Shown: in pieces, positions 34,472 through 42,591 of the stretch
How positions within the stretch are numbered: the first letter of the stretch is position 1
Layout of the letters: each line of letters starts with the position of its first letter
Source: Picosynechococcus sp. PCC 7002
GTDB taxonomy: Bacteria; Cyanobacteriota; Cyanobacteriia; Cyanobacteriales; MRBY01
DNA: 64,000 bases
NCBI RefSeq assembly: GCF_963860125.1
Contig: NZ_CAWLFA010000001.1
Coordinates: forward strand, 558,001 to 622,000
Reading direction: 5' to 3'
Notes under the pieces: model-generated
Databases searched by the model: none
Seen by the model: only the letters and a program-made list of their open reading frames with translations
Told to the model about the DNA's origin: nothing
Program-made: the position numbers and the translations under genes

Positions 34472-35461
34472 TTAACGGGGCAAGGCATATTTAAAATCAG
34501 TGGAACCTTGGTAGCCAGAAAGCTCTGCCAGACGTTGTAGCGGTTGAGTGCCAGCATAACGTTCCCCATTAATCTCCCAGGTAGGGAATCCTTCTAGCCC
34601 AGCGGCGGCACAAACATCAGGCTGGCCATTTTCTCCTTCGGGGGCGCATTCAATGTAGGGCACTTTGGCAAAGGCTTCTTTCCCGAACAACTGTTTTTGG
34701 TCGTAGCAGTGGGGACACCAGTAAGCGCCATATTCTTTCGCCCCAATTTCTGTGAGGTGTTCGGCTAGGGCAATTTCTGCGGGGCCAGAGGTAGTGGTGA
34801 TTTCCCAGCCTGTGGGCGGTTCGGGGGCGCGGTTGGGGACTTGGGTAATAATTTCTTGGCCCTGGTCATTAAGCACCGGGACGTTGCCTTGGATATCGCG
34901 TTCAATGCTGTTGTATAAGCCGAGGGTGCCGAGGGCGGTAATTATCGCCACCACAAAAATTGTCAGGAACACTTCACCCCAATCGTCCCAAAAGCGACCA
35001 AAGAGGGTTAATAGCAGAAAACTCGCGGCAAAGGTGGCCGAGGTGATGCAGTAGAGACAAACGCCGCCAATTTTCGCAAAGAGAATGTACATCAGGTAGG
35101 CACTAAACAGGCTCATGGCGGTGGCACCAATGAGGAGAAAGAGCCATGTCCAATCTTCGTATTTGTTCCGCAGTTTTTTGTTGTCTTCGGGATTAATCGC
35201 CAGGGGCACTAGGGAAAAACCGGCCATGGCGAGATAGGCGATCGCCCCAAACAGCGACAAGGGCAAGCCAAAGACAAAGGCGTAGGGACTAGAGAGTACA
35301 TCACTACAGCTCGCTGCTGCTTCTGTACCACAGGCCACCTCTGCCCCGAAAAGTTTGGAGATCGTCAGGTAACTGGTGAGCAAAAAGCCAATGATGGCGA
35401 TCGCCCCGATAATAGGGCGGGACCACTGATGGATCCAGGGTTGAGAACGTCGGCGTACCAT
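34472..35461 (-). CDS. VKOR-thioredoxin fusion disulphide oxidase
   Basis: Cyanobacterial VKOR homologue that oxidises its own cysteines using quinone and passes disulphides to secreted or lumenal proteins (plant LTO1 is the relative). Residues 1-190 hold about five helices with loop cysteines ACGTEAAASCSDVL (the conserved Cys pair) and the active-site pair in GGVCLYCITSAT. Residues about 225-329 are a thioredoxin-like domain with YWCPHC (CxxC), CAPEGENGQPDVC and FPTWEINGERYAG. Length 329 is usual. It is transcribed downstream of moaB with a 40-base gap, perhaps as one unit. Confidence 0.93.
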   Translation of the reverse strand: MVRRRSQPWIHQWSRPIIGAIAIIGFLLTSYLTISKLFGAEVACGTEAAASCSDVLSSPYAFVFGLPLSLFGAIAYLAMAGFSLVPLAINPEDNKKLRNKYEDWTWLFLLIGATAMSLFSAYLMYILFAKIGGVCLYCITSATFAASFLLLTLFGRFWDDWGEVFLTIFVVAIITALGTLGLYNSIERDIQGNVPVLNDQGQEIITQVPNRAPEPPTGWEITTTSGPAEIALAEHLTEIGAKEYGAYWCPHCYDQKQLFGKEAFAKVPYIECAPEGENGQPDVCAAAGLEGFPTWEINGERYAGTQPLQRLAELSGYQGSTDFKYALPR

Positions 35462-35501
35462 AGCGCGTCAAAAAAATTCCAAGCAATAAATTGTCTACAT
35501 C

Positions 35502-36023
35502 TTAAACCTGCGGGGCGGCGGGTTGCAGTTGGCTGACTAAATGGCGCAGTTCCGGCAAAATGAGTTTTTCCATGGCTAACCGCACCGCCCCAGTCGATCC
35601 GGGTAGGGAAAATAAAATCATCCCCCGATAGGTGCCTGCCACCGCCCGGGAGGCGATCGCCCTAGAGCCAATCTCCTCGTAGCTCAAGGCCCGGAAAATT
35701 TCCCCAAACCCCGGCAAGGTTTTTTCTAAATGTTTGGCCAGCATATCGTAGGTGTTGTCCCGGTGGGCGATACCGGTGCCGCCATTAAAAATTAAGGCTT
35801 CCAAATTCGCGTGGGCGAGGTGCTCTAAACGATGGGCGATCGCCTCTGGATCATCTTTAATCACCTCATAATCCCCGATTTCATGGCCTGCGGCGGTGAG
35901 TAATGCTTGAATTAACTGGCCGCTTTTGTCTGTTTCTGGCGATCGCGTATCGCTGACAGTGATCACCCCACAACGGACGACACGCGCAGCAGGATCAGGA
36001 TGAGGTTGCAGCATGATCAGCAA
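35502..36023 (-). CDS. moaB: MogA/MoaB family molybdenum cofactor protein
   Basis: A 173-residue protein of the molybdopterin-binding fold: CGVITVSDTRSPETDKSG, FNGGTGIAHRDNTYD (the GGTG loop, about residues 79-93) and SLPGSTGAVRLAMEKLILPE. MogA adenylates molybdopterin before metal insertion; MoaB is similar but its role varies. Two ATGs (36023 and 36014) are candidate starts. It is divergent from the flavin reductase gene. No other mo- genes are in the window. Confidence 0.88.
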   Translation of the reverse strand: MLIMLQPHPDPAARVVRCGVITVSDTRSPETDKSGQLIQALLTAAGHEIGDYEVIKDDPEAIAHRLEHLAHANLEALIFNGGTGIAHRDNTYDMLAKHLEKTLPGFGEIFRALSYEEIGSRAIASRAVAGTYRGMILFSLPGSTGAVRLAMEKLILPELRHLVSQLQPAAPQV

Positions 36024-36074
36024 AGATGATTAACAATGGTTGTGACAACAAACCCCTACAGGAGAAGTTAAAAA

Positions 36075-36557
36075 ATGCTAGACGAACAGGCCAAAAAAAC
36101 AATGCTCCTCCACATTCCCCACGCATTATATATCTGCGGTGTGCGGGATGGTGATGAGATGAATGGCTTTACTGCCAGTTGGGTGATGCAAGGTTCCTTT
36201 AAGCCCCCCCTCGTGGTCAATTGTGTCCGCTCCGATTCTGGTTCTCACGCCATGCTCAAAAAAACCGGCGTCTTTTCCCTGAGTTTTCTTGACGACTCCC
36301 AAAAAGATATGGCCGCCAATTTCTTCAAACCCAAACGTCGGGTCGGCAATAAATTTGAAGATGTGGAATTTTACGAAGGAGCTGAAACTGGCTGTCCAGT
36401 GATTAAAGATTCCCTTGGTTATGTGGAATGTAAAGTGGTCGGGGCCGTTGAACAGGGCGATCACACGGTCTTTGTGGGCGAAGTGATCGGCGCTGGCGTA
36501 CACCGGGAAGGCAAAATTCTCGACCTGGCGAGTACGGGCTGGAGTTACGGCGGCTAA
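36075..36557 (+). CDS. Flavin reductase-like FMN-binding protein
   Basis: A 160-residue split-barrel protein of the DIM6/NTAB flavin reductase family: HIPHALYICGVRDGDEMNGF, TASWVMQGSFKPPLVVNC (FMN-binding strand) and GCPVIKDSLGYVECKV, closing with GDHTVFVGEV. Such small members reduce FMN for a partner oxygenase, or act as fusion domains in cyanobacterial flavodiiron proteins. No oxygenase gene is beside it. A GGAGAAG at 36061-36067 sits 7 bases before the ATG. Confidence 0.87.
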   Translation: MLDEQAKKTMLLHIPHALYICGVRDGDEMNGFTASWVMQGSFKPPLVVNCVRSDSGSHAMLKKTGVFSLSFLDDSQKDMAANFFKPKRRVGNKFEDVEFYEGAETGCPVIKDSLGYVECKVVGAVEQGDHTVFVGEVIGAGVHREGKILDLASTGWSYGG

Positions 36558-36622
36558 AAGTAAGGCTCTATTTTGCCGAAAACCGACCTAGTCTTTCAAC
36601 AAAATTTTCCTGATTTAAAACG

Positions 36623-36973
36623 ATGCCTCTGATTAAAGTTCAAACATCTTTACCACCCGCTTCCCAGGGGGATGTAGAAGCCCTTTTGCTCAATTTGTCC
36701 CGCAAACTCGCGGCGCACCTCGGTAAGCCAGAATCCTATGTGATGACCGCTTTTGAGGCCGGGATTCCCATGACCTTTGGGGGATCGATTGATCCAGCTT
36801 GCTATGTGGAGATCAAAAGTGTGGGCACCATGGGCGATCACACCCGCACCATGAGTGAAGATTTCTGTAATGAAATTCACCAGAGTCTTGGTGTTGCCAA
36901 AAACCGTATCTACATTGAGTTTGCCGATGCCAAAGGCAGTATGTGGGGCTGGAATGGTTCGACTTTCGGTTAA
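36623..36973 (+). CDS. MIF-like tautomerase
   Basis: A 116-residue protein of the macrophage migration inhibitory factor/phenylpyruvate tautomerase family. The catalytic Pro2 is present (MPLIKVQTS), along with Lys35, LGKPESYVMTAFEAG, DPACYVEIKSVG and RIYIEFADAKGSMWGWNGSTF, the classic MIF end. It starts 65 bases after the flavin reductase, same strand, ending at a terminator. The physiological substrate of bacterial MIFs is not settled. Confidence 0.92.
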   Translation: MPLIKVQTSLPPASQGDVEALLLNLSRKLAAHLGKPESYVMTAFEAGIPMTFGGSIDPACYVEIKSVGTMGDHTRTMSEDFCNEIHQSLGVAKNRIYIEFADAKGSMWGWNGSTFG

Positions 36974-37374
36974 CCGCAGCCGATGACCAAAGCGATTCAA
37001 TTAAGTTTGGGTTTATCTTGACAAACGCCAACTAATCCCAAGGAGCTGCCGCATCTATAAATTTGGGGCGGCTTTTTTTTGCGGCAAAGCTCACAATCTT
37101 TAGGCGATCGCCGGAGGCAAATTAGGTAATTTACAGTAGTTAAAAATACTTACGATGGGACAGTTTGCTGATGTCAGCAGGATCAAAGAAACATTTCCTG
37201 GCTGATTGTTTCACAAAACAATTTAAAAATCCGAATATCTGCGCCAAAATGCGGAAAAAGTGAGCTTTGACGTCTAAATTCAAGCTTTATTTTCGCGGAG
37301 ATAGTACAACGATCAATAGCTAGTTCTAATCGCTGTTTTTTGCAAAGCTATCTCGATTTCAATCAGGAGTTCCG
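36974..37374 (+). other. 401-base gap before the CHRD gene
   Basis: Its first 110 bases hold the MIF terminator. The remainder, up to the AGGAG site at 37364-37368 before the CHRD gene, is AT-rich with one HIP1 site. It contains GCTGATGTCAGC, a small inverted repeat near 37170-37181. No ORF or convincing promoter hexamers could be identified. Confidence 0.5.
37048..37080 (+). terminator. Terminator after the MIF gene
   Basis: GCCGC (37048-37052) pairs with GCGGC (37068-37072), and eight T residues follow to 37080. The loop is 15 bases. The hairpin lies 75 bases after the MIF stop and should end the flavin reductase-MIF transcript. Confidence 0.75.
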
Positions 37375-37911
37375 ATGAAAAGTCAAACAAAACGCCTAAA
37401 ACGCGCTTGTAGTTATCTCGTCCTCGCCCTTAGTGCAATGGTTCCCTCGGTTGCCCTCGCCGGCCATACCAATACTATTCTGCACACGATGATGGATGGT
37501 AGCGCAGAGGTGCCAGAAGACGGCAATATGGAAATGCTTGTCGGTGATGCCAATGGTGAGGGCCATGCCTACGTTTTTGGCATTGATAATGATCCGACCA
37601 CCCTTTGTTATTCGATGACGGTCACTGGGATCCAACTCGTTCCCGTCGGCTCTGGGATGGCGGCCCATATTCACGAAGGCGCAATGGATGAAAATGGCCC
37701 AGTGGTCGCAGTTTTAGCCGGGCCAGAGGATGGCAATGCTGCGGACTGCCTGACGGAAGGGGAAGAAGGGAAATTTCCCACGGGTGAAACCGGAATTGTG
37801 CAACGTATTTTAGAGAATCCCAGCGATTTTTATATTAATGTTCATAATCCCCAGTTCCCGAACGGGGCTATTCGGGGTCAACTGAGTTCTATTCATTCCC
37901 ATTCTCATTAG
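37375..37911 (+). CDS. Secreted CHRD-domain protein
   Basis: A 178-residue protein with a signal peptide: basic KSQTKRLKR, hydrophobic YLVLALSAMVPSV and an ALA-G cleavage site at about residue 29. The mature part is a CHRD (chordin-type) domain, with GDANGEGHAYVFGIDN, MAAHIHEGAMDENGPVV and DFYINVHNPQFPNGAIRGQL. It ends in HSHSH, a possible metal-binding tail. Bacterial CHRD proteins are secreted, with no agreed function. An AGGAG six bases before the ATG confirms the start. A strong terminator follows. Confidence 0.9.
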   Translation: MKSQTKRLKRACSYLVLALSAMVPSVALAGHTNTILHTMMDGSAEVPEDGNMEMLVGDANGEGHAYVFGIDNDPTTLCYSMTVTGIQLVPVGSGMAAHIHEGAMDENGPVVAVLAGPEDGNAADCLTEGEEGKFPTGETGIVQRILENPSDFYINVHNPQFPNGAIRGQLSSIHSHSH

Positions 37912-37964
37912 GGATAGGGCTTAAAATTTCACAAGATTTTCTGCTGAATTTTTTGGGGCGATCG

Positions 37965-38019
37965 CCCGCAGTTTCTTTTGTTTTTCCGAGGGGAATTTCA
38001 TCAAAGACTGCGGGTTTTT
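37965..38019 (+). terminator. Long-stem terminator after the CHRD gene
   Basis: CCCGCAGT (37965-37972) pairs with ACTGCGGG (38007-38014), the stem is extended by TCTTT/AAAGA with one bulged base, and five T residues follow. A HIP1 palindrome (GGGCGATCGCCC) overlaps the left arm by three bases, so two structures compete. It lies between the CHRD stop and the convergent ndhM stop. Confidence 0.7.
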
Positions 38020-38049
38020 CTGGTGTGAATTCTAAGTCTAGACTAAACC

Positions 38050-38409
38050 TTACTGGAGGTAAGCGCCTTGGCTATCGGGGTGATCCATTTGGGGTAAGCC
38101 CATGCTGAAGTTCATTACCCGTGAGTCGAGGTTATAGCGGAGTTCACCTTTTTGGAGGAGGTCACGGATAAAGGCTTCTAGGTCAGAGCCGATCCGCCGC
38201 AGGTTGTATTCGGTTAAATCCTCGCCGCTGTTACTTTCCACGAGGGCATCGAACTGGCGATAGACTTTCTGGAGACTTTCTTCGGGCCAAACGAATTCGT
38301 TATCTGGATCGACATCCAAGGTGAGCACGGTTTCACTGGGGATTAATTCATTTTTCTGAATTTCGGCAGTGTAGATGCGGACGTGGCGGGTCGTGGATTT
38401 AAGCAGCAT
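38050..38409 (-). CDS. ndhM: NDH-1 complex subunit M
   Basis: NdhM is a peripheral subunit of the cyanobacterial/chloroplast NDH-1 complex. The 119-residue sequence is an almost textbook member: MLLKSTTRHVRIYTAEIQ, LTLDVDPDNEFVWPEE, LTEYNLRRIGSDLEAFIR and LDSRVMNFSMGLPQMDHP. There are no membrane helices, as expected of a subunit bound to the hydrophilic arm. Its 3' end is convergent with the CHRD gene and its 5' end divergent from the lipoprotein gene. Confidence 0.96.
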   Translation of the reverse strand: MLLKSTTRHVRIYTAEIQKNELIPSETVLTLDVDPDNEFVWPEESLQKVYRQFDALVESNSGEDLTEYNLRRIGSDLEAFIRDLLQKGELRYNLDSRVMNFSMGLPQMDHPDSQGAYLQ

Positions 38410-38545
38410 AGGACTTAACAGATAAGATGAAAATTATTCTGCAACAATTGCTATTGTGACATTTCCCCAGTGTACAGATAAAGTTTTCCTTGGTGCGGCG
38501 ACAAACCATGCGCCAGAGTTACCAATCTTCCAAAAAGTAAGGCCC

Positions 38546-38965
38546 TTGTGGAAACGTCTGGGGCAGCTTGTCATTTTCGGTGTCATTTTACTCAATCTTT
38601 GGGGTTGTACTGGGACGGAGGCCCCCCGGGAATTTGCCCCGGACGGTGAGGTGATCCAACGGGCGATCGCCACCAAACTTAGAAGCCATTACCAACAACT
38701 GAGCCAGACCATTAATGCGCCGCCGCCCAACTTGGAACTGAAAAATATCCAGGTCAAAAAGCTCGATTCTTTTTTTCTCCAGGCACTGCCGGTTTATCAC
38801 CTCCAGGGCACCTATGATGTGGTACTGAATTTTCCTTCCCAGCGCACAGAAAATCGTCGCCGCAATCCCTTTGAGGTTTATCTCCAACGGCAACCGGAAG
38901 GAAAAACCTGGCGATTGCTCGAAAAAAATCCCCAGGGTTGGCGATCGCAACAACTCCCTCGATAA
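38546..38965 (+). CDS. Putative lipoprotein of unknown function
   Basis: Starting from TTG 38546, the product opens with a lipoprotein signal: a basic start (WKRLGQ), hydrophobic LVIFGVILLN and lipobox LWGC. The mature 115-residue domain is polar, with VIQRAIATKLRSHYQQLSQT and YHLQGTYDVVLNFPSQ, and ends in the basic residues QGWRSQQLPR. A GTG at 38456 would add 30 residues that hide the signal, so I prefer the shorter form. The protein resembles other cyanobacterial conserved hypotheticals. The RDD gene starts 65 bases after its stop. Confidence 0.6.
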   Translation: MWKRLGQLVIFGVILLNLWGCTGTEAPREFAPDGEVIQRAIATKLRSHYQQLSQTINAPPPNLELKNIQVKKLDSFFLQALPVYHLQGTYDVVLNFPSQRTENRRRNPFEVYLQRQPEGKTWRLLEKNPQGWRSQQLPR

Positions 38966-39030
38966 GCCGCATCCCCGTTTCCCTGACCCTCTACAATAAA
39001 AGCAATCCGTCTTTGCCCGATTTCCCGCCT

Positions 39031-39570
39031 ATGTATGACGAAGAAGATTACCGTCCCGTCCGCCGTTTCCCAAAAGTCCCCCTAGACAGACGCTTTTGGG
39101 CTTTTTTTGTGGATTTTATCGTCGCTTGGATTGTCAGTGGCTTAGGGGGCTTAACCCTACAGTGGTTGGTTTTTCTCGTCGTCTGGTTTGGCCTGCGGGT
39201 CTTTCTCGTCAGCCGTAACCAGGGTCAAAGCCTGGGCAGTTGGGCCTTTGATATCAAAGTCATCGACATCCGTTACCGAGTGCCAGAAATTATCAACCTC
39301 AGCAAACGAGAAGGCATTTTAGGGTTTGCCGCCATGCTTGCCATGTATGGGATCCAAAGTTTTTTTCTGATGGGAAACGGCATTTCTTTGATTTTGTTAA
39401 TCTCTCCCCTGTTGGCCTCCTGTGGCGTGGCGATCGCCGACGAAGAATTCAACCAAGCCTTCCACGATCGCATCGCCGAAACCTATATGATCCAAACCCA
39501 GCGCGGTTTTTCCCTAGATTTACGTCTCAAACAAATCCTTGCCGAGCTAAGACAAAATATGCAAAAATAG
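39031..39570 (+). CDS. RDD family membrane protein
   Basis: From ATG 39031 (MYDEEDYRPVRRF), the 179-residue protein carries the RDD core: PLDRRFWAFFVDFIVAWIV (Arg in helix 1, Asp in helix start), NQGQSLGSWAFDIKVIDI (the polar motif after helix 2) and a third helix pair GILGFAAMLAMYGIQSFFLM. RDD proteins are small 3-4 helix proteins linked with ion exchange or compatible-solute stress in some bacteria, but most have no known function. The longer ORF start at 38938 overlaps the lipoprotein gene. Confidence 0.85.
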   Translation: MYDEEDYRPVRRFPKVPLDRRFWAFFVDFIVAWIVSGLGGLTLQWLVFLVVWFGLRVFLVSRNQGQSLGSWAFDIKVIDIRYRVPEIINLSKREGILGFAAMLAMYGIQSFFLMGNGISLILLISPLLASCGVAIADEEFNQAFHDRIAETYMIQTQRGFSLDLRLKQILAELRQNMQK

Positions 39571-39622
39571 AAATTTGTGTGTAAACCTTAGCGATCCACA
39601 ACCGCTAATCTAGTAAAAAATT

Positions 39623-39817
39623 ATGGCAAGCAAAAAAGGCGTCCGCATTACCATCACCGTGGAATGCACCGAATGTCGCACCAATACCAACAAGCGCTCC
39701 AATGGCGTTTCCCGCTATACCACTAGCAAAAACCGTCGGAACACCACCGGGCGGCTCGAAATCAAAAAATTCTGCCCCCACTGCAACGCGCACACTGTCC
39801 ACAAAGAAATTAAGTAG
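39623..39817 (+). CDS. rpmG: Ribosomal protein bL33
   Basis: A 64-residue 50S ribosomal protein: MASKKGVRITITVECTEC, CRTNTNKRSNGVSRYTTSKN, LEIKKFCPHCNAHTVHKEIK. The two CxxC pairs (ECTEC and FCPHC) show this is the zinc-binding form. It is followed by rpsR after 64 bases, then RNase II, a typical cyanobacterial translation cluster. Confidence 0.97.
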   Translation: MASKKGVRITITVECTECRTNTNKRSNGVSRYTTSKNRRNTTGRLEIKKFCPHCNAHTVHKEIK

Positions 39818-39881
39818 GTAATTCCTTTACCACTGAAATTTTATCGACAAATTTTTTATTTTTTAACGTTATTTATTAACC

Positions 39882-40097
39882 ATGGCCTACTACCGTAAAC
39901 GTCTTTCTCCGATTCCTCCTAGCCAGCCGATCGATTACAAAGATGTCGAACTCCTCCGCAAATTCATCACCGAGCGCGGCAAAATTTTACCCCGTCGGAT
40001 CACCGGCTTAACAGCGCGTCAACAACGGGATGTCAATACCGCCATTAAGCGGGCACGGATGCTGGCCCTGTTGCCCTTCATCAACAAAGAAGGCTAA
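39882..40097 (+). CDS. rpsR: Ribosomal protein bS18
   Basis: A 71-residue 30S protein with YKDVELLRKFITERGKILPR and the RNA-binding helix TGLTARQQRDVNTAIKRARM, ending at LALLPFINKEG. Length and order match cyanobacterial bS18. It is in one direction with rpmG upstream and the RNase II gene 71 bases downstream. Confidence 0.97.
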   Translation: MAYYRKRLSPIPPSQPIDYKDVELLRKFITERGKILPRRITGLTARQQRDVNTAIKRARMLALLPFINKEG

Positions 40098-40168
40098 AGT
40101 GATGCCAAGCAATTCTAGGTGTTGAGTTTAGGATTGCTCTTGTATAGTCGCGTTAGGCAACAAAGCTG

Positions 40169-42181
40169 GTGGAAAAAGGACAACTGATTGAGTTTCGGCT
40201 ACAGGGAGAACGAGTACTTGCTGTCGCTGAGCGTCCTGAAGGAAAAAAAGATTGGATCGTAATCGATGGACGGGGGCAATCCCATAAGCTGCGTCCCCAA
40301 AGGGTTGAATACACCGTGGCGGGTTCCCCCTACGATCCAACTGAGATCCCCAGCTTTTTCACAGAGAGTCAGGCATTAGTTGATCCCGACAATCTGGCCG
40401 TCGCCTGGGAGTTTCTCGTTGAAGCCTCGGAACCGGCAACCCCAGAATCCCTCGCGCAACTCTTGTTTTCGGCCAAAACGCCCCAGCAATGTTATGCCTG
40501 TCATCTGATGCTGGCGGAAGATAAGATTTTCTTCAAACGCAAAGGGGATTACTACGAACCCCGTGCAGAGGCGCAGGTTCGCGAAATTCAGCATCAGCTA
40601 GAAGTTGAAGCTCAGAAAGAACGTGAAAAAACGGAATTTTTACAGCGGGTTAACCAGGTGATCGCCGGAGAAACAGTAACCTGGGAAGACAGTGATCGGC
40701 AACGTTTCGAAAGCCTAGAAAAATTTGTCCTCTACCCGGAGCAGTCAGCCAGAGCCGCCCACGACCTCCTCGAAATGCTGGGGCGATCGCCCACGACAGA
40801 ACAGGCTTTCCGCCTCTTGGTCTCCCTTGGCTGGTGGAGTTTCCACGAAAATCTTGCTCTCCTCCGGAGCGGTTACCCCAGAAAATTTTCTCAGAAGGTA
40901 CTCGATGTGTCCCATGCCCGCCTGTCAGCCTCGCCCGGTGATACCGATGAGGGGAACCGTCTCGATTTAACCCATCTCAAGACCTACACCATTGACGATG
41001 AGAGTACCTCAGAAATTGACGATGGCCTCAGTATCGAAACCCTAGAAGACGGTCTCCATAAAGTTTGGATTCACATCGCGGATCCCACCCGCTTGTTAAG
41101 CCCTGGGGATGAACTCGATCTAGAAGCCCGGCGTCGTAGTACCAGCCTCTATTTACCCACGGGGATGATCTCCATGTTCCCGGAAGAGCTGGCGACGGGG
41201 CCGATGAGCTTACGCCAAGGTCAGGTCTGTGCCGCCCTCAGTTTTGGGGTTTTGCTCACAGAAAATGGGGCGATCGCCGATTATGAAATTACCCCCAGTT
41301 GGGTGAAGCCCACCTATCGCCTGACCTATGACGATGTGGACGAAATGCTCCATCTGCGGATCCAGGCCGAATCAGAAATCGCCCTCCTCGCGGATTTTGC
41401 CCACAAACGCCGAAAGTGGCGGGATGCCCAAGGCTCCATCAGTATTAAGATGCCAGAAGCCTCCATTAAGGTGCAGGACGAAAACATTTTCATCGAAGTC
41501 CTCCATGCCTCCATGTCCCGGGAACTGGTCGCTGAAATGATGATCCTCGCTGGCGAAGTGGCAGGCCATTACGGGCGTACCCATGGTTTACCCCTGCCTT
41601 TCCGGGGACAACCCCAACCAGAACTGCCCCCCCAAGAGGAACTGTTATTATTACCCGCCGGGCCTGTGCGCGCCTGTGCGGTAAGGCGTTGTATGCCCCG
41701 CAGTGAAATGGGCACCAATCCTGTACGCCATGCCAGTTTGGGGTTAGACTCCTATATCCAAGTCACGTCCCCCATTCGTCGTTACACTGACCTGTTGGCC
41801 CATTTTCAAATCAAGGCCCATCTGCGGGGGGATGAACTGCCTTTCTCGGTGGATGAACTCAAGGAAATTCTCTACAGCGTTGTCACTTCCAGTCAGGAAG
41901 CCGTCCATGTAGAGCGCCAAACCAACCGCTATTGGAGCCTCGAATACTTACGTCGTAATGCGGATCAAGTGTGGCAAGGGTTAGTCCTACGCTGGCTCCG
42001 GGAAGATGAAAAGTTAGGCATTATTCTCCTGGAAGAACTGGGCCTAGAACTGCCCCATCGCTTTGAACGGGCCGTTGCCTTAGGCGATCGCCTGGAAGTA
42101 AAAGTAAGCCAAGCCGATCCCCATAAAGATGAAATTCGCTTCCGGGAACTGCTCGAAACAGAGATTGCGGCGGCTTCCTAG
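40169..42181 (+). CDS. RNase II/VacB family exoribonuclease
   Basis: Hydrolytic 3'-5' exoribonuclease. The 670-residue protein has an N-terminal cold-shock-like fold from a GTG start (MEKGQLIEFRLQGERVLAVA), then the RNB catalytic domain with the Asp cluster TIDDESTSEIDDGLSIE (about residues 272-288), HIADPTRLL, YLPTGMISMFPEE and SPIRRYTDLLAHF, and an S1-like end. The size fits the cyanobacterial RNase II type rather than the larger RNase R. Its place after rpsR is conserved. It acts in mRNA and rRNA turnover. Confidence 0.92.
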   Translation: MEKGQLIEFRLQGERVLAVAERPEGKKDWIVIDGRGQSHKLRPQRVEYTVAGSPYDPTEIPSFFTESQALVDPDNLAVAWEFLVEASEPATPESLAQLLFSAKTPQQCYACHLMLAEDKIFFKRKGDYYEPRAEAQVREIQHQLEVEAQKEREKTEFLQRVNQVIAGETVTWEDSDRQRFESLEKFVLYPEQSARAAHDLLEMLGRSPTTEQAFRLLVSLGWWSFHENLALLRSGYPRKFSQKVLDVSHARLSASPGDTDEGNRLDLTHLKTYTIDDESTSEIDDGLSIETLEDGLHKVWIHIADPTRLLSPGDELDLEARRRSTSLYLPTGMISMFPEELATGPMSLRQGQVCAALSFGVLLTENGAIADYEITPSWVKPTYRLTYDDVDEMLHLRIQAESEIALLADFAHKRRKWRDAQGSISIKMPEASIKVQDENIFIEVLHASMSRELVAEMMILAGEVAGHYGRTHGLPLPFRGQPQPELPPQEELLLLPAGPVRACAVRRCMPRSEMGTNPVRHASLGLDSYIQVTSPIRRYTDLLAHFQIKAHLRGDELPFSVDELKEILYSVVTSSQEAVHVERQTNRYWSLEYLRRNADQVWQGLVLRWLREDEKLGIILLEELGLELPHRFERAVALGDRLEVKVSQADPHKDEIRFRELLETEIAAAS

Positions 42182-42337
42182 GATCAAAAGCCGACAAAAC
42201 ATCAAGATTTATAACAGACTCTGCGGGTTCCCTATTGAGAAATATTGCAGTTCTCTGGAGGGCGTCCGTTGTTTCTCCTGGGCATGGTAACCTCATAGCC
42301 AGCGAACTTGAAATGTTTTCGAACAACTGTGAAAGCA

Positions 42338-42541
42338 ATGACTGCTATTTACTCGACAAAGAATCAAGTCAATCCCTGGGCAGAAGAGATGGGTGAATAC
42401 GTGGCCCAACTGCAACTCCATATGGCACTCCAGGCGAAGAATCTCGTGCCTTCCCTAGAACATCCCCAGGATGGTCGGCATCAGTTGCTCCATGAATCCC
42501 AACTCCACTTGGAAAAATTGGCTTCCCGCCAAATTGCCTAA
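42338..42541 (+). CDS. Small hypothetical protein
   Basis: A 67-residue protein from ATG 42338 (MTAIYSTKNQVNPWAEEM), helical, with EYVAQLQLHMALQAKNLVPS and HQLLHESQLHLEKLASRQIA. No family is recognised. A TTG at 42308 and GTG at 42329 are alternative starts. The coding call rests on its codon balance and isolation between the RNase and the convergent SGNH gene. Confidence 0.55.
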   Translation: MTAIYSTKNQVNPWAEEMGEYVAQLQLHMALQAKNLVPSLEHPQDGRHQLLHESQLHLEKLASRQIA

Positions 42542-42591
42542 AAAAATCTAGGGATGATGCTCGGAATCTTATCGGGTTTAACTCCTAAAAA

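Noticed and set aside
36075..36557. Flavin reductase as ArsH
   Set aside because: ArsH belongs to the NADPH-dependent FMN reductase (flavodoxin-like) fold; this is a split-barrel flavin reductase, and it is 24 kb from the ars genes.
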